Shown here piece after piece: positions 7,561 to 13,500 of a DNA stretch of 14,892 nt. This stretch comes from Baffinella frigidus (lineage: Eukaryota; Cryptophyceae; Cryptomonadales; Baffinellaceae), in NCBI GenBank assembly GCA_026770585.1, contig MU646751.1:330424-345315 (forward strand), written 5' to 3'. Position 1 is the first letter of the stretch, and every line of letters starts with the position of its first letter. Under the pieces are notes generated by a model. That model made no database searches. It was given only the letters and a program-made list of their open reading frames with translations, and was not told where the DNA came from. The translations under genes were made by a program, and so were the position numbers.

Positions 7561-10500
7561 GGAGGAAGGCTGGGGCGCAGCTATCCCGTAAGTGACCAGT
7601 AGGCTCATATGCCCTACCGTAGGGCGCTAGGACCTGCCTAGGGCTTCCACGGGCGATTATGTGCCCGTTGGTCACTTAAGGGATAGAGAGAGAGAAGAGG
7701 ACCTGAGAACCCATGGGCAGTGCGATGGCGTGCCCAGCGCGGATAAACTGCCATACCACGTTGAACGAGCCCAGGACAACTGCCCACGGAGGGTTCTTGG
7801 GGGGTTATTCAAAAGTCAATTGGAAAGGGGGAAACGGTATTTAAAAGTCAATTTTCAATTGAAAACGGCTCCAAGGTTGAGTGAACGGCTCCAAGAACGC
7901 ACACCGGATAACCCGCGAAGGGCCTGGCGTGGATCAGGAAGGGACGTTTAGGTAGGATTTGTTTGAATAACCCTCTAACGATAAGCTGCGTGGATAACCT
8001 GCCATAAGAAGTTGAATTTCAACACTCCCCCATGAAATTTACCTGTGAAATTTCGGGGGGGGCACTCTATCTGCGAGCCCAAGTTGAACTGGGACAGAGC
8101 TAGGTGTTGTCTCTTCGCCAACTCCTCGCAATGTTCAACTGCCCCACGAAATACCTCCAACTGCCCCACGAGATGGTCATTTCGTGGGAATGCTCGGTAG
8201 GAAGAGTCCGCCCCAATCCGGGGACAGGTTTAATTTAAAAGAAAATGGATCCCTATGTGTTCATAGGAGTTGAAAGAAGACTAATTAGGGCCCTAGGTAA
8301 ATTTGATTAGGGCAGAATCTGGTTTGATAGGCCATTTTCTTTTAAATCAAACATGTTCCCGGATGAGCCCCCTTTAGCTGCGCCAGGTCATAAATGCAAA
8401 TTTCACACGCAACGTTTCGCGCTCAAGGTATTTTGCGGTACAAAAAAAACATTGAAGCGCATTGCAAGAGCTCCAATTCCAAACACTTTTGGCGTGTTTC
8501 CCGGGTGAGAATCAACTTGTAGATCGTGCAGTAAACTGAAACTTGAAGATCGTGCAGTAAAATGAAATCTGCTCGTAGATCGTGCAGTAAAATGAAAATT
8601 CGCCTGATGACCTGGCGTGGATTGGTGGCACACCAAGGACAGCCATCCGACCCTGCTACTCGAATGGTTTCCACTGTTACTTCTTAAGTTAACAGAGGTT
8701 CCACTTTTGCTTTGAGACGTTCCACTCTCGACTTTTGTCTCGGTGGGCCGCGGAATCCCCCAAACGCTAGGTACAGGACGAACCGGACGCTTCTCGCCCT
8801 AAACCCGGAACAATAAACCCTGAACCAGAGCTGCAAGATCTAATGCGGAAACGGTTTCAATTTGAAACCATTGGATTCAATGAAAATTACTGCACGAATG
8901 CTTTACTATTACTAGTAAAAAGAATTGTGTAAAGTAAATGACATTGCCAGAAGATTTTAAATTAAAACCGTGTTCCGAGATCGGCCACGAACAAGAGGGG
9001 TGCCTCGCTCGAAAGAAACAGACCCCCCCCTAGGACCACCGTAGGGCCCTAGGTGTATAGGCCTACGGTAGGGTCCTAGGGGGTCTAATCAATCCGTCGG
9101 TAGCCATTCGGCGATCTGATAGAGCGGAGATGTACATCCGATCCGAAAGCAACAAACCATTTCCCTGCAGATCCTGTCTACGGACGGGCGAGTTGTCGGT
9201 CTATGTTAATAGGGCAACGGCCTGAAAATGGGGTAGTTAGGCCTACGGGATTGCCTAGGACCTCCTACCGTAGGCCGAGAATTTTTGGTCCTAGGATCCC
9301 TCGGCCTACGGTAGGAGGTCCTAGGCAATGTCGTATGCCTAACTACCCCATCTTCAGGCCGTTAGCCTATGAATGTTGGGAGGAATCAAAACCTCAAGGA
9401 CCGAACGGGCAGGGACGCACAGTGTCCTGTAATGCCCCCAGCTACCAGCCATCCCAAGTGGCTCAAACAGTGACCTGGAAGGTCTTCGATTTTACCTTGG
9501 ATCGGGGTCCGATCCGACCCCGATCCAAGGTAAATCGAAAATACCCCAGAGCACTGGTTGAGCCACCTCCGAGGGCTAGTGGAGTAGGAAACTGCCAACG
9601 TTTCCCGTGTTTTCACGGGGCAGTTAACCACCCTAGGACAGGCCACGAAGACTCGCAATTTAGGGTTGAGGTTTAGGGTGTAGGGTTGACTCACAGTGCC
9701 CTGTAACGAAGTGTGCCAGGATCCCGACATGTCCCGGTGTAGTGGAAGGCGCTGAATCCCTCAGATGCTTGAAGCCGTGGCGTGACGTGATCAGGGCCCC
9801 CCAGCCCTGTAGGGTTTGGGGTTTAGGGTTTGGGGTTTGGGGTTTGGGGTTTGAGGTTGAGGGTTGAGGGTTGAGGGTTTGGGGTTTAGAGTTGAGGGTT
9901 GAGGGTTTGGGGTTTAGGGTTTAGGGTTTAGGGTTTAGGGTTTAGGGTTTAGGGTCTAGGGTTTAGGGTTTAGGGTCTAGGGTTTAGGGTTGAGGTTTTC
10001 CCTGCGAGGCAGATGCATGTGGATGAGTCCTCAGGACCTCCCTACAGGGGTATCTCGAACACAAGGACACGCACCCCCCTAGTAGCCTACAGTAGGCAAG
10101 TCCCTAGGGCCCTGGACAGCTCTAGCTAGGGCAGGCTGCGGGGTTTTTTATTCGAGATACCCCTGTAGCGCTAACGCCCGAGCTCGCTCTTGCTAATTTC
10201 TCAGCACGCCCGCACGAGAATGCTAGAGGGGCCTATTTAAAAGTGAGATGCTTTACAAGTAAGTATCTGTGTAGTAACTTTCATAGAAAATTGGTCACGG
10301 AAGTAAAAATTATACCAGGCGCGAGGTTGGAATGCCCTATCCTGGTACAAATGTTTAGAACCCTACATGTAAAAAGGATCCTCGAGTATTCTCGAGTGCA
10401 CTGCCAGGCCGGATATTTTGTAAAAGTCCATTCACCCACAAAATCTGTCAACTTAGAAACAAGGTACCCAGATTGGGTACTTCTTTACTACACATTCGCA

Positions 10501-13500
10501 GGTGAGTTGACTAATACAAAAACTGCGCCTTGGCAGTGGAGTGGGCATGCCCACTCGAGTTGGAGGGGCTCGCACATAGAAGACGAAATTGAGAACTGCT
10601 TGCACCAAGTTGACCGCCACTTCTTCCTCCGAAATCGAAAAGGCAGTGGTACTTGAATCAGTCGCCGGAAAGCCTGCCACATTAGGGTTTAGGGTTTAGG
10701 GTTTAGGGTTTAGGGTTTAGGCCACCCGGTTTAGGGTTTAGGGTTCAAGCCACCCGAAGTTTACCTGAGCGATCTGCCTACCTGTGGTACCACCAACCCT
10801 CACGGAAAGACCAAATCGTCAATTTCCAGACCTCGAATTCACCTTGCAGACACCCCAGATCTGGGGTGTCTGATCTTAAGTTGACAAAATCTTGGTACAT
10901 AATCAACTTTTGGGAACAGGTCGAGATCAAGGATTTGGTCCTCCCGTGAGGGTTGGTGGTTACTTGCACGCTGAGCCTTTGTCATCTGGTGAAAACAACC
11001 ATGTGGTTCACTCCGGGTGGCTGGGTGCAGCCTTGCGACTGCCAGTGGTTGTTTTGACCAGTTAGACCGTTCCTCAGGTTATGCTCAGAAGGATTTCAGC
11101 GCAGGAGTCACCCTCCTGCACTGCACTGCCAGGCCGGATATTTTGCAAAAGTCAATTCACCCACAAAATCTGTCAACTTAGAAACGAGGTACCCGTAATG
11201 GGTACTTCTTTACTACACATTCACAGGTGAGTTGACTAATACAAAAATTCCGCCCTGGCAGTGCACTGGACGAAGTTCTCGCCATCAGTCCATGGAGAGT
11301 GAGGAGAGCTGGAAAAGTGAAATTCAAACTCACGTGGCGCGAGGCCGGTCCACCAAAATCATCTGAGCCATGATGAGGTGGATCCGGACAAGTTGGTCGT
11401 CAATAAAGAACTCTCTCTCTCTGAGGAGAGCCCAGCAACGCCATCAGGGAGAGGGTTGCTAGCGCTGCCTTGGTTAATCTGGTCTCGTCCTTTAAGTCCT
11501 CTACGTTTTAAATGCTCCCTACATAGCCCAACGACACGCCTTTCCGTAGAAAAGATCTGCAGAAAAAGATTTTTTGCTTTCGGATTGCATCAAAGAGGAG
11601 ACTGGAAGTTGATTATCCTGGTGTGCGGTAAAAATCCGTCAACTTTTGGAAAACCCGTCAACTTTCGGGGAAACGATCTTCCACCCCGAGTGAGGCAGAG
11701 CTGGGGTTAGGCGGCAACTCTATCCATTCCCATAGGGCGGAAGCACCTTGGGCGAAGCATTTGTCGTTCTGCAACACGGTGTAGGAACTGCCGTTGGTGA
11801 GCATCCCAAGAACGCTCAAAGACATATACCACACCATCTGCCGACGGGCGCCCCCAAAGTTAACACAAGCGCCCCCCAAAGTTAACACCAACCCCCAGTT
11901 AACACTAACACGAGTGTCGCTGGCAATGAAAGGGACTCCCGCGCAGCAACGGTCAGAGGGTCGGCATGCGGGTCGGCATGCATCCCACCAACCCCCACGG
12001 GAAGACCAAATACTCGATTTTAGATCCTAGGTTCACCCCGACAGACCTCCGGACCACACGAGGCTATCCATGCGAACAGATTCACAAGTCAATTATTGGA
12101 TTATTGCCCAGGAAACACGCCAAAAGTCAGCAATTGGTCACGTTTCCCCCGGAAAAAGCAGGAGGAAACGTGATCATTTCCCATAATTTTTACAAATGTC
12201 CTTTTATTCTGTTCGCATGGATAGCCTCGTGTGGGAGTTGCCACGCCAGAGTCTTGGAAGGGGTCGCCAAAAGTCTATCCCCCCGCAAGGCAGTGGGTTT
12301 CAAGAGTTAACAACCGCACTCAGACGCGGTCTAAAACAATTGACCCCCACGAACACTCTGGCGTGGGGGGGGGTCTGCTGGGGCAAATCTTGAAACAATC
12401 TTGAAATGCAAAATCGATCATGTGGTCCTCCTGTCAGGGTTGGTGGTCACCGGGCAAAGGGCGGCGCGCCAGCTGAGCCAATCGCCGAACCATGCTCGGA
12501 TTCTTTCCGCGCCCTGTGCGTCGAAAGTTGCCAGAGCCAGTAAGTCAAATTGATCGCACACGCCAGAGGCCTCGGGAGAAACCGACGCCTTATCCACGTC
12601 AGATCTGACGGCGTTAACTTAAGAATTCAAGGGATTTCCCCTGAAAGATGTGAAAGTGGATGTTTCGAGCCCTCTGGCGTGGATCTCAAGGATTGCTGGT
12701 ACAAATCCTGGTATTTAAAACCTCTGAAAGCAAGACATCGGCAGAAAATGGTCCCAACGCCCCCCTGAATATGAAATAGATTTTATTTGCGAAGCCGATG
12801 CGACCACACAGCGGACTTCGAAGGGGTTTCTGAATAACCCTTAAGCGATGAGACCTACGACCCTACGGTATGCAACCCGTAGGGTCATAGGGGGGTTCCT
12901 ACGGATAAGGTAACGGAAACTCGGCCCGAAATGGGCCGAAAAGCCCTTCGTAGCCCGCTGTGTGGTAGGGCGCACGCCGGATCTCAGTGAGCCCGTGACT
13001 GCGAGCAACTGTCGGAAGCCAACTTCCTAAGTCAACTTCCTAGGAAGTCAACTTCCTAGGTTTCACTCGTCACGCGAAGGGCAAGCCTCCACTTAGCAGC
13101 CACCGAGGTCTTCACGGATGCAGTCCATCTAAACTATTTGTACTAGAATGTTAAACCTTGCTATGGATTCCACACCGGAATTTCCCCCGAGAATCCAGGG
13201 GGAAATATCTTCGGTCGCTGCTAAGTGGACGGACAGGGGACTGGAAGGACGCTGCAAAACAACACATGGACGGCCTGTCCTACAGTGGTTAGCTGCCCCG
13301 TGAGAAACACGGCGCACGTCGACAGTTTTGTACTCGGGGCTTCAACTTTTCCTGTGTCTTCAAGGAGCAGTTAACCACCCTAGCCTGTCCTTGTCGTCGG
13401 CCTTCCTCCCGACCTCCCGCTATTCAGCAAATAATCCGCGGGGGGCAAGACTCACCCTCGCGCATTCTTCGGGCGTCAGCTCCTGAACCATCGCCGCTGG

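Larger units (their letters stand above)
11985..12446. mobile_element. MITE family K, copy 3 (462 bp) holding two other elements
   Basis: Ends are CCACCAACCCCCACGGGAAG and CAGGGTTGGTGG, with TC on both sides. L2 and M1 are inserted inside. On the minus strand the donor CCG|GTGA abuts it. Confidence 0.75.

Noticed and set aside
7206-7675. ORFs of poly-Lys/Arg, poly-Ser and poly-Phe/Leu
   Set aside because: They are translations of the GAG/GAA array.
8516-8597. CRISPR-like direct repeats
   Set aside because: There are only three units with no proper spacers, in a eukaryotic repeat context.
8691-8838. Minus-strand open frame of 49 codons after TTGCAG
   Set aside because: The first third reads through telomere-like words and no donor fits the phase of its neighbours, so I did not call it an exon.
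4455-10760. A true chromosome end
   Set aside because: The arrays are internal, degenerate, interrupted by unique islands and flanked by ordinary DNA on both sides.
11269-11440. Plus-strand frame resembling a retroelement chromodomain (VRRAGKVKFKLTW...SSEP, then a frameshift)
   Set aside because: It needs a frameshift and an element excision, has no neighbouring integrase, and overlaps a minus-strand exon candidate with clean splice sites. A profile search would decide.
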